Shown piece after piece: positions 55,091 to 64,000 of a DNA stretch of 64,000 bases. Both the position numbers and the translations under genes were made by a program. Positions within the stretch are counted from its first letter, which is position 1. Each line of letters opens with the position of its first letter. The DNA is from NORP259 sp041398705 (GTDB lineage: Bacteria; Planctomycetota; UBA1135; GCA-002686595), in assembly GCA_041398705.1 (NCBI GenBank), contig JAWKUI010000003.1, positions 434,001 to 498,000 on the forward strand, given 5' to 3'. A model generated the notes under the pieces. The model saw only the letters and a program-made list of their open reading frames with translations, was not told the origin of the DNA and made no database searches.

Positions 55091-55558
55091 CTACAGGCGC
55101 ATGCGCCAGAGGGATTCCACTTCGGGAACCTCCGGCCACTGTTCCGCACAGACCGACAGGTACAGGGTCACGTCGTCGCGGTCGTACTTCTTGTCGAGAT
55201 CCGCGATGGCACCCGACAGCTTGCCGACCTCGGGGCGCGCATCGTCACCCTCGAGCATGCCTTCCTTGTGCTGAACGCCGGTGGCGTCGAGGAAGTCGGT
55301 GATGAGGGCCTTGTGGTCCTTCATCAGATACGTGCCGAACACTTCGTAACACAGCTCGGCGTTGTTCGTGCGCTCCATGTACAGGCGCGCGCGTTTGGCC
55401 CGCTGCTCGAAGGGCAGTTTCTTGATGGCCTGGGGGCGGAACTTGAGTTCCTTGGCGACTTCGCCATCCAGGGGGCCGAAGCCGTGCTGGGCGAGGGCTT
55501 CGTAGATGGATTGGAAGCGCTGGGGGCTGAGAGCCTTGAGCTGTTCGATCACCTTCAT
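55091..55558 (-). CDS. Conserved-looking hypothetical protein
   Basis: 155 residues, soluble, charged, mostly helical (MKVIEQLKALSPQRFQSIYE, LPFEQRAKRARLYMERTNN). The C-terminal part holds an acidic segment (GAIADLDKKYDRDDVTLYLS). No signal peptide, no known motif. Codon use matches neighbours, which supports it being a real gene; family unknown. Confidence 0.6.
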   Translation of the reverse strand: MKVIEQLKALSPQRFQSIYEALAQHGFGPLDGEVAKELKFRPQAIKKLPFEQRAKRARLYMERTNNAELCYEVFGTYLMKDHKALITDFLDATGVQHKEGMLEGDDARPEVGKLSGAIADLDKKYDRDDVTLYLSVCAEQWPEVPEVESLWRMRL

Positions 55559-55809
55559 GGGGGGAGAAGTCTAGCCAGTCCCGCGCCGGAATTCAGGCCT
55601 CTCGCGCCCGATCCGGCGCAGGAGGGGGCGAAATCCGTAGCCAGGGGCGGCCCGGCGGGCCCTGGTCCCGGTCCAAGGCGCGCAGGTCCCATCACGGGCA
55701 CGGCATCGGCGGCCCCGCTGCCGATCGGACCCCGGCGGCGCACCCGTGCAACATGCCCCCATCCCCGGGGGCCGAAACCCGGCGCCGATGCGGTTAGGAT
55801 CGGCGCCCC

Positions 55810-56580
55810 ATGCAGCAGCCCCATCCCCCGGCCCCGCTCGTCTTCCACCGGAGCGAAGCCGCCTACGCCTTTTGCGCCGTGCTCTTCTGCGTGGTGCTCG
55901 TGCTGACCAACATCATCGGCACGAAGCTGTTCGTGCTGTTCGCCGAAGGGGGCCCGCGCTTCCTGTTCGAAGGCGCGCCGTGGACCCTGACCTCGGGCAT
56001 CATCACCTATCCGATCACGTTCCTGCTGACCGACCTCGTGAGCGAGATCTGGGGGCGGCGCCGGGCGGACTACATGGTCTGGATGGGGTTTGCGATGAGC
56101 ATTCTCATGCTCGCCCTGCTGCAGATGGCGATCCACCTGCCACCCGCGCCGTTCTGGACCGCGCCGGACATGGGTTTCGAAACCGCGGAGGGCATGCAGA
56201 CCGCCTTCCACGCCACCTTCAAGAACCCGGCGATTCTGCTCTTCGCCTCGATGCTCGCGTACCTCGTCGCCCAGCTCTTCGACGTGCGCCTCTACCACTT
56301 CTGGTGGAAGCTCACCGGCGGCAAACACATGTGGTTGCGCAACAACGGCTCGACCATGATCAGCCAACTCGTCGACACCGCGATCGTCAACGGCATCTTC
56401 CTGCACTTCGGCCTGCACATGGAACCTGCCGTGATCTGGCAGGTGATCGTGGCGGTCTATCTCTGCAAGCTGCTGCTGGCCCTGATCGACACGCCGCTGA
56501 TTTACCTGCTGGTCGCCTGGACCGAGAAGTTCCTCGGCATCGATCCGAACCGGGATCGCTCCAAAGCGCCGCTGGCGTGA
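55810..56580 (+). CDS. VUT family (YhhQ-like) queuosine-precursor transporter
   Basis: 256 residues with six or more hydrophobic segments. The family signature is FLLTDLVSEIWGRRRADYMV (about 76-95), preceded by the TNIIGTKLFVLF segment and followed by LAYLVAQLFDVRLYHFWWK and SQLVDTAIVNGIFLHFG. VUT proteins import 7-deazaguanine precursors for tRNA queuosine. It ends 1 bp before the stop of the converging glycosyltransferase gene. Vitamin-precursor specificity other than queuosine cannot be excluded. Confidence 0.9.
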   Translation: MQQPHPPAPLVFHRSEAAYAFCAVLFCVVLVLTNIIGTKLFVLFAEGGPRFLFEGAPWTLTSGIITYPITFLLTDLVSEIWGRRRADYMVWMGFAMSILMLALLQMAIHLPPAPFWTAPDMGFETAEGMQTAFHATFKNPAILLFASMLAYLVAQLFDVRLYHFWWKLTGGKHMWLRNNGSTMISQLVDTAIVNGIFLHFGLHMEPAVIWQVIVAVYLCKLLLALIDTPLIYLLVAWTEKFLGIDPNRDRSKAPLA

Positions 56581-56581
56581 A

Positions 56582-58168
56582 TCACTCGCCCACGCGGCGA
56601 TAGACGGCCCAGCGGTCCATCTGTTCGGCGGGCAAGACCATCTTCTGCCACGCGAACTGCTGCTCGGCGGGCAGCGGCGCGTCGGGCAGGAGCAGCAGCA
56701 GGTCGCCGGGTTGCACCGGGGCGGCGCCGTCTTGCCACCAGCGCGGCGGGGGCGAAAGGTAGGCGGCGGCGTTGTATTGGCCCCGCAAGCCGGTCCAAAT
56801 GGTCTGATCCTCGTGGCGCAGGTTCTCGACGACGCGCGCCATGGTCTCGAAGGGACGGTCCGCCGCCTGGGCGCGGATGACGAGCAGGTGGTAGACCATG
56901 CGGCCACAGACCAGCGCGAGCAGGGCCGCGGGCAGGAAGTCGCGGCGCAGGGCGGAAGTGCTGCGGTAGAGGGCGAAGGTGCCGGCGCCGAGCCCGAGGG
57001 CCCCGGCGAGGCGCGCGGGGATCGTCGGGTCTCCCACGTGCAGCGGATCCCACCAAGGCGCGGCGGCCGCAAGCACCCCGCCGGCGATGCCGACCAACGC
57101 GCACAACCATGCCACCGGGCGCCAGGTGATCGGCGAACGGAAGCGCTGGTTGCGCGCGCGAACACGGGCGAGCAGTCCGCCGCCGGCGATGGCGAACAGG
57201 CCGTAGGCCGGGAAGCCGTAGCGGGCGCGGGTGCCCACCGGCAGGGCGAAGAGAAGTAGGGCCAAGAGGCCCGCGAGCAAGGCGTACTGCAGGGCCCGCG
57301 GCGCAGGGTCCCGGCGCCATTCGCCGAGGCCGCCGAGCAAGAGCCACGAGGTGGGGAAGAGGCCGAGCAACATGCCGAGCCCGTAGGTGCCGCGGTCGCG
57401 CCAATAGGCCGACCAACCGCCGTCGCCCTCGCGCGCGAGCTCGCCGCCCCAGCGGTTCCATAACGCGCCGCCTTCGACTCGCTGCATGAGCAGGTAGGTC
57501 CAAAGGAGCAACGGCAGGATGCCCACCACGGCGGGCACGTAGACGCGCCAGTTGCGCCAGAGCCCGCGCTCGGACAGGTACCAGAGGGCGGCGTATCCGG
57601 CGCCGAGGAAGAGCAGGGCGGGCGGGCCTTTCGCGAGTAACGCCGCGCCGAGGAACAGGCCCGACAGCAAGGCGGCCGCCAGGGAACGCGGTGCGGCCCA
57701 CAGGGCACACAGGGCGCCGAGCACCAACGGCCCGAAGAGGCCTTCGATCTCGCCTTCGCGGCCCTTGTCGACCACGGTCCACGTCACCAAGTACAAGATG
57801 CCGGCCCAGACGCCGGCCATCACGCCGAAGTACCGCCCGGCGAATGCCAATGCGATGCACGCGCCGAGCAGCGAACCCAGCAGGCAGGGCCAGCGCACGG
57901 CCCACTCATCCACGCCGCCCGTAAACCGGCTCGCTGCGGCCACCGACCACATGAACAGCGGCGGTTTGTTCCAGTACGACTGGCCGAAGAGGGTCGGTTC
58001 GACCCAATCGCCGCTGGTGAGCATCTCACGGGCGGGCACGGCGCGGCGCGCCTCTTCGTGGTGCCACTCGGGCGCGCCCGCGTAGGGCAGATACAAGAGC
58101 AGCCACAGGGCCAGAAGGCCCAACGTGGCTGCGAACCAGTGCAAACGGCGGTCTCGGCGACCTTCCAT
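56582..58168 (-). CDS. ArnT/PMT-like membrane glycosyltransferase (GT-C fold)
   Basis: 528 residues with about twelve hydrophobic segments. The N-terminal loop after the first segment has EWHHEEARRAVPAREMLTSG and the following WVEPTLFGQSYWNKPPLFMW, the acidic-residue loop and KPPL motif of ArnT/dolichol-P-mannose type enzymes. They transfer a sugar from a polyprenyl-phosphate donor to lipid A or protein outside the inner membrane. The C-terminal outer domain is about 90 residues. The donor and acceptor are unknown. It converges on the VUT gene and lies 44 bp beyond the slyD stop on the same strand orientation. Confidence 0.9.
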   Translation of the reverse strand: MEGRRDRRLHWFAATLGLLALWLLLYLPYAGAPEWHHEEARRAVPAREMLTSGDWVEPTLFGQSYWNKPPLFMWSVAAASRFTGGVDEWAVRWPCLLGSLLGACIALAFAGRYFGVMAGVWAGILYLVTWTVVDKGREGEIEGLFGPLVLGALCALWAAPRSLAAALLSGLFLGAALLAKGPPALLFLGAGYAALWYLSERGLWRNWRVYVPAVVGILPLLLWTYLLMQRVEGGALWNRWGGELAREGDGGWSAYWRDRGTYGLGMLLGLFPTSWLLLGGLGEWRRDPAPRALQYALLAGLLALLLFALPVGTRARYGFPAYGLFAIAGGGLLARVRARNQRFRSPITWRPVAWLCALVGIAGGVLAAAAPWWDPLHVGDPTIPARLAGALGLGAGTFALYRSTSALRRDFLPAALLALVCGRMVYHLLVIRAQAADRPFETMARVVENLRHEDQTIWTGLRGQYNAAAYLSPPPRWWQDGAAPVQPGDLLLLLPDAPLPAEQQFAWQKMVLPAEQMDRWAVYRRVGE

Positions 58169-58211
58169 GGCGGGGTGGCACCGCGGCTCCAGCGGAGCCG
58201 CGGCCAGCGCA

Positions 58212-58691
58212 TCATTCCTCTTCTTCGTCCGGAATCGAGTCCTGCACGGAGATCACGCGCAGTTCGAAGGTCACTTCCTGGCCGGCCAGGGGGTGGTTCG
58301 AGTCGAGCGAGATCGCGTCGGGGTTCACGTCGACGACCTTGGCTTCCATGGTCTGCACGCCGTCCATGTCGTCGTCCCCCTCTTCCGGCTCGATCTCGAG
58401 TTCGATCCAGTCGCCAGGCACGATCTCGCTGCCTTCCGGGAACTCGTCGCGCGGCACCGAAACCAGCAGGGCCGGATCGTAGGGACCGTAGGCTTCGCCG
58501 GCGGGCAGGGTGACGGTGGTGGCAAAACCCTTTTCCTTACCGTCGAGGGCATCCTCGATGGCCTGGGGCAGCTCGCCGAGACCGTGGATGTACTCCATCG
58601 GGCCGTCGTCGGCGCTGGACTCGACGACTTCGCCGTCTTCGCCGCGCAGGGAGTACTCAAGCAGCACGTAACAACCGTTTTCGATCTTCAA
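58212..58691 (-). CDS. slyD: FKBP-type peptidyl-prolyl isomerase, SlyD-like
   Basis: 159 residues if translation starts at TTG 58691 (LKIENGCYVLLEYSLRGEDG). The FKBP part has the SlyD arrangement: short N-terminal strands, GELPQAIEDALDGKEKGFAT, GPYDPALLVSVPRDEFPEG, then the chaperone flap (about 65-125), and FELRVISVQ returning to the FKBP fold; the tail is acidic (PDEEEE) instead of histidine-rich. No ATG or better start is available before the first conserved strand, and no Shine-Dalgarno is visible. It assists protein folding; the metal-binding His tail of E. coli SlyD is absent. Confidence 0.88.
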   Translation of the reverse strand: MKIENGCYVLLEYSLRGEDGEVVESSADDGPMEYIHGLGELPQAIEDALDGKEKGFATTVTLPAGEAYGPYDPALLVSVPRDEFPEGSEIVPGDWIELEIEPEEGDDDMDGVQTMEAKVVDVNPDAISLDSNHPLAGQEVTFELRVISVQDSIPDEEEE

Positions 58692-58804
58692 GGGCGGGGC
58701 CTCGGTGGGGGGAATGGGGGGACGGCGGCATTGCACCGCGTGGGGTGCGCCTTGGGAAGCAGGTTCCCCGGGAAAGGCGACGGAAACCGGGGAAAACGGG
58801 CCGT

Positions 58805-60730
<1,926 letters not shown>

Positions 60731-60925
60731 GGCAAGGAGGCGGGGGCGGGGCCGGGGGGAAGCTGGCGCGGCGGGCCAGGGAGGCGAGAAGTATAGGGTC
60801 CTGGGGGGGGCCCACAAGGGGCGGAGGGGGAAGCTTGCGCGGCTAGAGGCGGGTGCAGCGCCCTTCGGTGCCTGGAGCCCCGATTGTCCCGTGCCCCGAC
60901 CGCTCCGGAGCGTTAAGGTGGGGCG

Positions 60926-62386
60926 ATGACCAAGATCCGATTCGTTGCCAGCGTGGACGCCCTGTTGAAGGGCACCGATACCCTGCTCGTGGTGGGCCGC
61001 CAGAGCGTGCTCAAGCAGGGGGAACGTTTCGAGCCGTTGCCGGACGCGCTGAAGCGCCTTTGTGTCGACCTCGCCAGCGATCTCGCCGCCGGCGACCTCG
61101 GCGCGGCCGCGGGCACCCTGACGGGCGTGTCGCCGCGCAAGCTCGCCCTCGGCATGCTGCCCGACAAGGTCTCGCGCCACAACTCGGCGAGCAACGCCCT
61201 GGCGATCGCCCAGGTGGTGGCCCAGTCGCAAACCGGGCGCAAGGGCGAAGCGGCGATCCTGCTCTACCTAGAGGATGCGGCGCACTACCCCGCCGCCGCC
61301 GGAGCCATCGCCCGTTGCCTGCCCCTCTACAGCCAGCGCAGCGGCAAGACCCCGCCGGCTTCGCTCAAGATCCTGGCCCTGGATTCCGCCGGACAGCCCG
61401 TGCGCGCCGACAAGGTCACCCAGACCCGCCTGGAGATGGTGCGCGAGATGGCGCGCTTGGTGGACATGCCGCCAGCCGAGCTGCACCCGGCCGCCCTTCA
61501 GAAGGAAGCCTACGGCCTGCTGCGCGGGGTCGAAGGCGTCACCAAAACCGCCATCGTCGGTGACAAACTGCTCGAGGCCGGCCTCGGCGGCATCCACGCG
61601 GTCGGTCGCTGCGCCCCCGAAGCGCCGCGCTTGATCGTGTTGCAGTACAAACCCCGCGGCGCCCGGGGTCCGCACGTGGCCCTGGTGGGCAAGGGCATCA
61701 CCTACGACACCGGCGGCCTGAGCCTCAAGGTGGGCGGAACGATGGTGGGCATGAAGAGCGACATGGGCGGGGTGGCCGCGGTGCTCGGCGCCTTCCTCGA
61801 GCTCGTCAAGACCGGGGTCAAGCGCCGCGTCAGCGCCGTCCTTTGCATCGCGGAGAACTCCATCGGCCCCGACGCCTTCCGCAACGACGACATCTTGACG
61901 ATGCACTCGGGGAAAACTGTCGAGATCAACAACACCGATGCGGAGGGACGCCTGCTGCTCGGCGACGGCGTCAGCTACGCCGCCCGCAAACTCGGCGCCG
62001 AGGTGATCCTCGACGCCGCCACCCTGACCGGTGCGCAACTGGTCGCCACCGGTAAGGCCCACGCCGCCATCGTCAGCAACCAGGAGCTGCTCGAGAGCCA
62101 ACTGATTCAAAGCGGCCTGCTCTCCGGCGACCTCGTGCACCCGCTGCCCTTCGCGCCCGAGCTCTACCACAAGGAGTTCTCAAGCCAGGTGGCGGACATG
62201 CGCAACTCCGTCGCGGACCGCGCCAACGCTCAGTCCTCGTGCGCCGCGCAGTTCGTCTACAACCACATCGAAGACCGCGAGGTCACCTGGGGCCACATCG
62301 ACCTCGCCGGCCCCGCCAAACCCGCGGGCCGGGCAACAGGCTTCGGCGTGGGTTTGATCGCGGAGTTGGTGCGCGCACTCGCCTAA
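60926..62386 (+). CDS. pepA: Leucyl aminopeptidase (M17 family)
   Basis: 486 residues. The catalytic domain (about 170-486) has VGKGITYDTGGLSLKVGGTM and KSDMGGVAAVLGAF (metal Lys and Asp residues), and the signature NNTDAEGRLLLGD (metal Asp and Glu with catalytic Arg), then DAATLTGAQLVATG and the final WGHIDLAGPA. The N-terminal domain is divergent, as usual for the family. It is a cytosolic dizinc or dimanganese hexamer that frees N-terminal residues. Palindromic element 3 follows its stop. Confidence 0.96.
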   Translation: MTKIRFVASVDALLKGTDTLLVVGRQSVLKQGERFEPLPDALKRLCVDLASDLAAGDLGAAAGTLTGVSPRKLALGMLPDKVSRHNSASNALAIAQVVAQSQTGRKGEAAILLYLEDAAHYPAAAGAIARCLPLYSQRSGKTPPASLKILALDSAGQPVRADKVTQTRLEMVREMARLVDMPPAELHPAALQKEAYGLLRGVEGVTKTAIVGDKLLEAGLGGIHAVGRCAPEAPRLIVLQYKPRGARGPHVALVGKGITYDTGGLSLKVGGTMVGMKSDMGGVAAVLGAFLELVKTGVKRRVSAVLCIAENSIGPDAFRNDDILTMHSGKTVEINNTDAEGRLLLGDGVSYAARKLGAEVILDAATLTGAQLVATGKAHAAIVSNQELLESQLIQSGLLSGDLVHPLPFAPELYHKEFSSQVADMRNSVADRANAQSSCAAQFVYNHIEDREVTWGHIDLAGPAKPAGRATGFGVGLIAELVRALA

Positions 62387-62404
62387 GAACTCTGACCCCT
62401 GGCC

Positions 62405-62530
62405 GTAGGAATAACGTTACGACGGAGCGGGTTGCTGTCACGCATCGCTGCGTGGGTGGGGCGTTTCGCCCCACCCACGCAGCGAATAACGGACAACTTA
62501 AACCCGCTTCCGTACGTAACGTTATTCTAC
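62405..62530. repeat. Palindromic element 3
   Basis: A perfect 19-bp inner stem (62445-62463 with 62467-62485, loop TTT) lies inside an imperfect outer stem: GTAGGAATAACGTTAC at the left and GTAACGTTATTCTAC at the right. Its right arm, GAATAACGGACAAC and GCTTCCGTACGTAAC, matches the right arm of element 1 (GAATAACGTAACAAC and GCTTCCGTACGTTAC). It lies 18 bp past the aminopeptidase stop and about 185 bp before the NfeD-like start. The rest of the 62387-62714 gap shows no gene. Confidence 0.9.
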
Positions 62531-62714
62531 GGTCCCCGGCCTGAGGCAGGCGCTCCCAGGCCCTCGCCAATTCCCCTTCACAAAGCTCCCGGGGCGCGGC
62601 CCCAGGCAGGCCGTGCCACCCCAGAATCCGGATGCTTCCTGAATGGGGGGCGCCCGGCGGCGTAGGCCAGGGCACAGGCGCACCCGGGAGCGGGGCGCCC
62701 TATACTGAGCCGTC

Positions 62715-63239
62715 ATGGGTACTGTTTGCATTGGAACTGGCGACCTGAGTGCGCCCTTGGCCCTGCTGGAGAACTCCAGTTGGGACATGTGGCACGTCTG
62801 GGTGCTGATCGCCTTTGGCATCGCGATTCTCGAGATGCTCACCTCGGGCTTCGTTCTGGGTTGTTTCGTGGTGGGTTGTTTCGCCGCGGCACTGCTCGAC
62901 CTGGTGGGGGTCACGGCGTTCCTCCCGCAGCTCTGGATGTGTGCCGGCGTGACCTTCGCTTCGTTCTTCCTGATCCGGCCTTTCTTCCTGCGCACGATGC
63001 GCGGGGCGGACAGCGACACCGGCACGGATTCGCTCGTGGGCAGCGTGGCCCAGATCACCCACGGGGCCGAGGGGGACTCCCTCGCCCAGATCAAGGTGGG
63101 CAGCGAATACTGGCGCGTGGAGGGACCCGAAGGCCTCGATCTGCGCGTGGGCAGCAAGGTGCGCGTCACCGGCGTCGCGGGCAATCGCCTGCTAGTGGAA
63201 CCGGCCGAGGCCCCTGCCGCCCCCGTCGAAACTCCCTGA
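62715..63239 (+). CDS. NfeD-like membrane protein
   Basis: 174 residues. Two or three hydrophobic segments (VWVLIAFGIAILEMLTSGF, LGCFVVGCFAAALLDLVGV, WMCAGVTFASFFLI) are followed by a small beta-barrel OB-fold domain (about 112-165: DSLVGSVAQITHGAEG, YWRVEGPEGLDLRVGSKVRV, VAGNRLLVEP). This is the short NfeD form that teams with SPFH proteins; the next gene encodes one, starting 134 bp later. The pair usually acts in membrane microdomain upkeep or stress. Confidence 0.88.
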   Translation: MGTVCIGTGDLSAPLALLENSSWDMWHVWVLIAFGIAILEMLTSGFVLGCFVVGCFAAALLDLVGVTAFLPQLWMCAGVTFASFFLIRPFFLRTMRGADSDTGTDSLVGSVAQITHGAEGDSLAQIKVGSEYWRVEGPEGLDLRVGSKVRVTGVAGNRLLVEPAEAPAAPVETP

Positions 63240-63373
63240 GTCCCGGTCGCAATCGGCGCCCGACGAATAGCCGCCCCGCGGCGGCGTATCCATCCTTCGA
63301 TACCCCCGGGTCGCTATACTCCGAGGCGGGTTCCCCTGCCTCCCAGACCCCTTCCCGAACACAGGTTCTTCCC

Positions 63374-64000
63374 ATGCCGATCGCAGTCATCTCCCCGGTC
63401 CTGATCATCGCTCTTGCGGTGCTCGGTTTTGTGCTCTTGATGGGCCTGATGGGTCTCAAGACCGTGCAGCAGGCCAACGTCATGCTGATCGAGCGGTTCG
63501 GCCGGTACAGCCGCACCCTGCAGCCGGGCATCAACATCATCTGGCCGATCATCGACCGGCCGCGCGGCATCGAATGGCGCGAGATCGTCGAATCGGTGCG
63601 CGGCGAGACGATCGTCAACTACGTTAACCGCAGCGTGGTGGACCTTCGCGAGCAGGTGCTCGATTTCCCGCGTCAGAAGGTGATCACCCGCGACAACGTG
63701 GTGATCGAAGTTAACGGCCTGCTCTACTACCAGATCACCGATCCCAAGCGGGCGGTCTACGAGATCGCCAGTTTGCCGGTGGCCCTCGAGAAGCTGGCCC
63801 AGACCACCCTGCGCAACATCCTCGGCGATCTGGACCTCGACTCGACCCTGTCCTCGCGCGATGAGATCAACAGCAAGATGCGCCAGGTGCTCGACGACGC
63901 GTCCGACAAGTGGGGCGTGAAGGTCAACCGCGTGGAACTGCAGGACATCGCGCCGCCGGAATCGGTCAAGGCAGCGATGGAGAAGCAGATGACCGCCGAG
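63374..64000 (+). CDS. SPFH/Band-7 (stomatin/paraslipin-like) protein, cut by window edge
   Basis: The reading frame from ATG 63374 stays open to the window end, giving the first 209 residues. An N-terminal membrane segment (PVLIIALAVLGFVLLMGLMG) precedes the Band-7 domain: VMLIERFGRYSRTLQPGINI, VITRDNVVIEVNGLLYYQI, TLRNILGDLDLDSTLSSRDE, WGVKVNRVELQDIAPPESV. It is a bacterial stomatin-type scaffold expected to form oligomeric rings in the inner membrane with the NfeD-like partner upstream. Confidence 0.94.
   Translation, partial: MPIAVISPVLIIALAVLGFVLLMGLMGLKTVQQANVMLIERFGRYSRTLQPGINIIWPIIDRPRGIEWREIVESVRGETIVNYVNRSVVDLREQVLDFPRQKVITRDNVVIEVNGLLYYQITDPKRAVYEIASLPVALEKLAQTTLRNILGDLDLDSTLSSRDEINSKMRQVLDDASDKWGVKVNRVELQDIAPPESVKAAMEKQMTAE

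Overview
The window reads as chromosomal DNA of a high-GC, Gram-negative-type bacterium, most likely a planctomycete. The grounds are an ECF sigma factor gene overlapping a Ser/Thr kinase-TPR gene, three large secreted proteins that share an uncharacterised C-terminal signature (Cys-Leu motif, then GQxWxFQxWxR), a GNAT-nitrilase fusion, a DUF1579-like lipoprotein and a DUF3050 protein, together with TonB-dependent uptake and ADP-heptose type glycan genes that imply an outer membrane. The resemblance of the secreted C-termini to those of the Saltatorellus-like planctomycetes is from memory and was not searched. No rRNA, tRNA, CRISPR array, integrase or transposase gene was seen.

Layout. 1-3815: signalling unit (response-regulator tail, FIST sensor, triple-PAS histidine kinase). 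3849-9714: sugar transferase, secreted PPC-repeat protein, TonB receptor and divergent tonB. 9835-15844: PH-like membrane protein, AlkC-type DNA glycosylase, copper oxidase with an extra barrel-like tail, small secreted, membrane and metal-binding proteins. 15892-18883: minus-strand operon of a TGA-interrupted thioredoxin protein, an MmcQ protein and malate:quinone oxidoreductase. 18992-25084: GNAT-nitrilase fusion, then a tightly coupled minus-strand operon Nudix > oxidoreductase > radical SAM > heptosyltransferase > RfaE2. 25258-33390: two lipoproteins, full-length gcvP, and a stop/start-overlapping trio ATP-grasp / aspartoacylase-like / RimK. 33403-42646: sulfatase-like lipoprotein between two palindromic elements, DUF3050, an NPP-type phosphodiesterase facing a Rieske protein, and an M56 peptidase with a BlaI repressor. 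42833-46133: mutM, an EF-P of the YeiP/EfpL type, and an ABC-F ATPase. 46134-51448: two secreted giants; the 3' end of the ABC-F gene is repeated between them. 51658-58168: ECF sigma plus kinase, VUT transporter and an ArnT-like glycosyltransferase. 58212-64000: SlyD, SpeA, leucyl aminopeptidase, then an NfeD-like protein followed by an SPFH protein cut by the window edge.

The most unusual items are: (i) three members of one family of long palindromic elements (33403-33557, 34946-35059, 62405-62530); (ii) a 142-bp direct repeat of the ABC-F 3' end bounding a secreted-protein gene; (iii) the ATP-grasp / deacylase / RimK trio, whose product cannot be predicted; (iv) an in-frame TGA in an otherwise continuous thioredoxin-family gene; (v) the Nudix-oxidoreductase-radical SAM-heptose operon.
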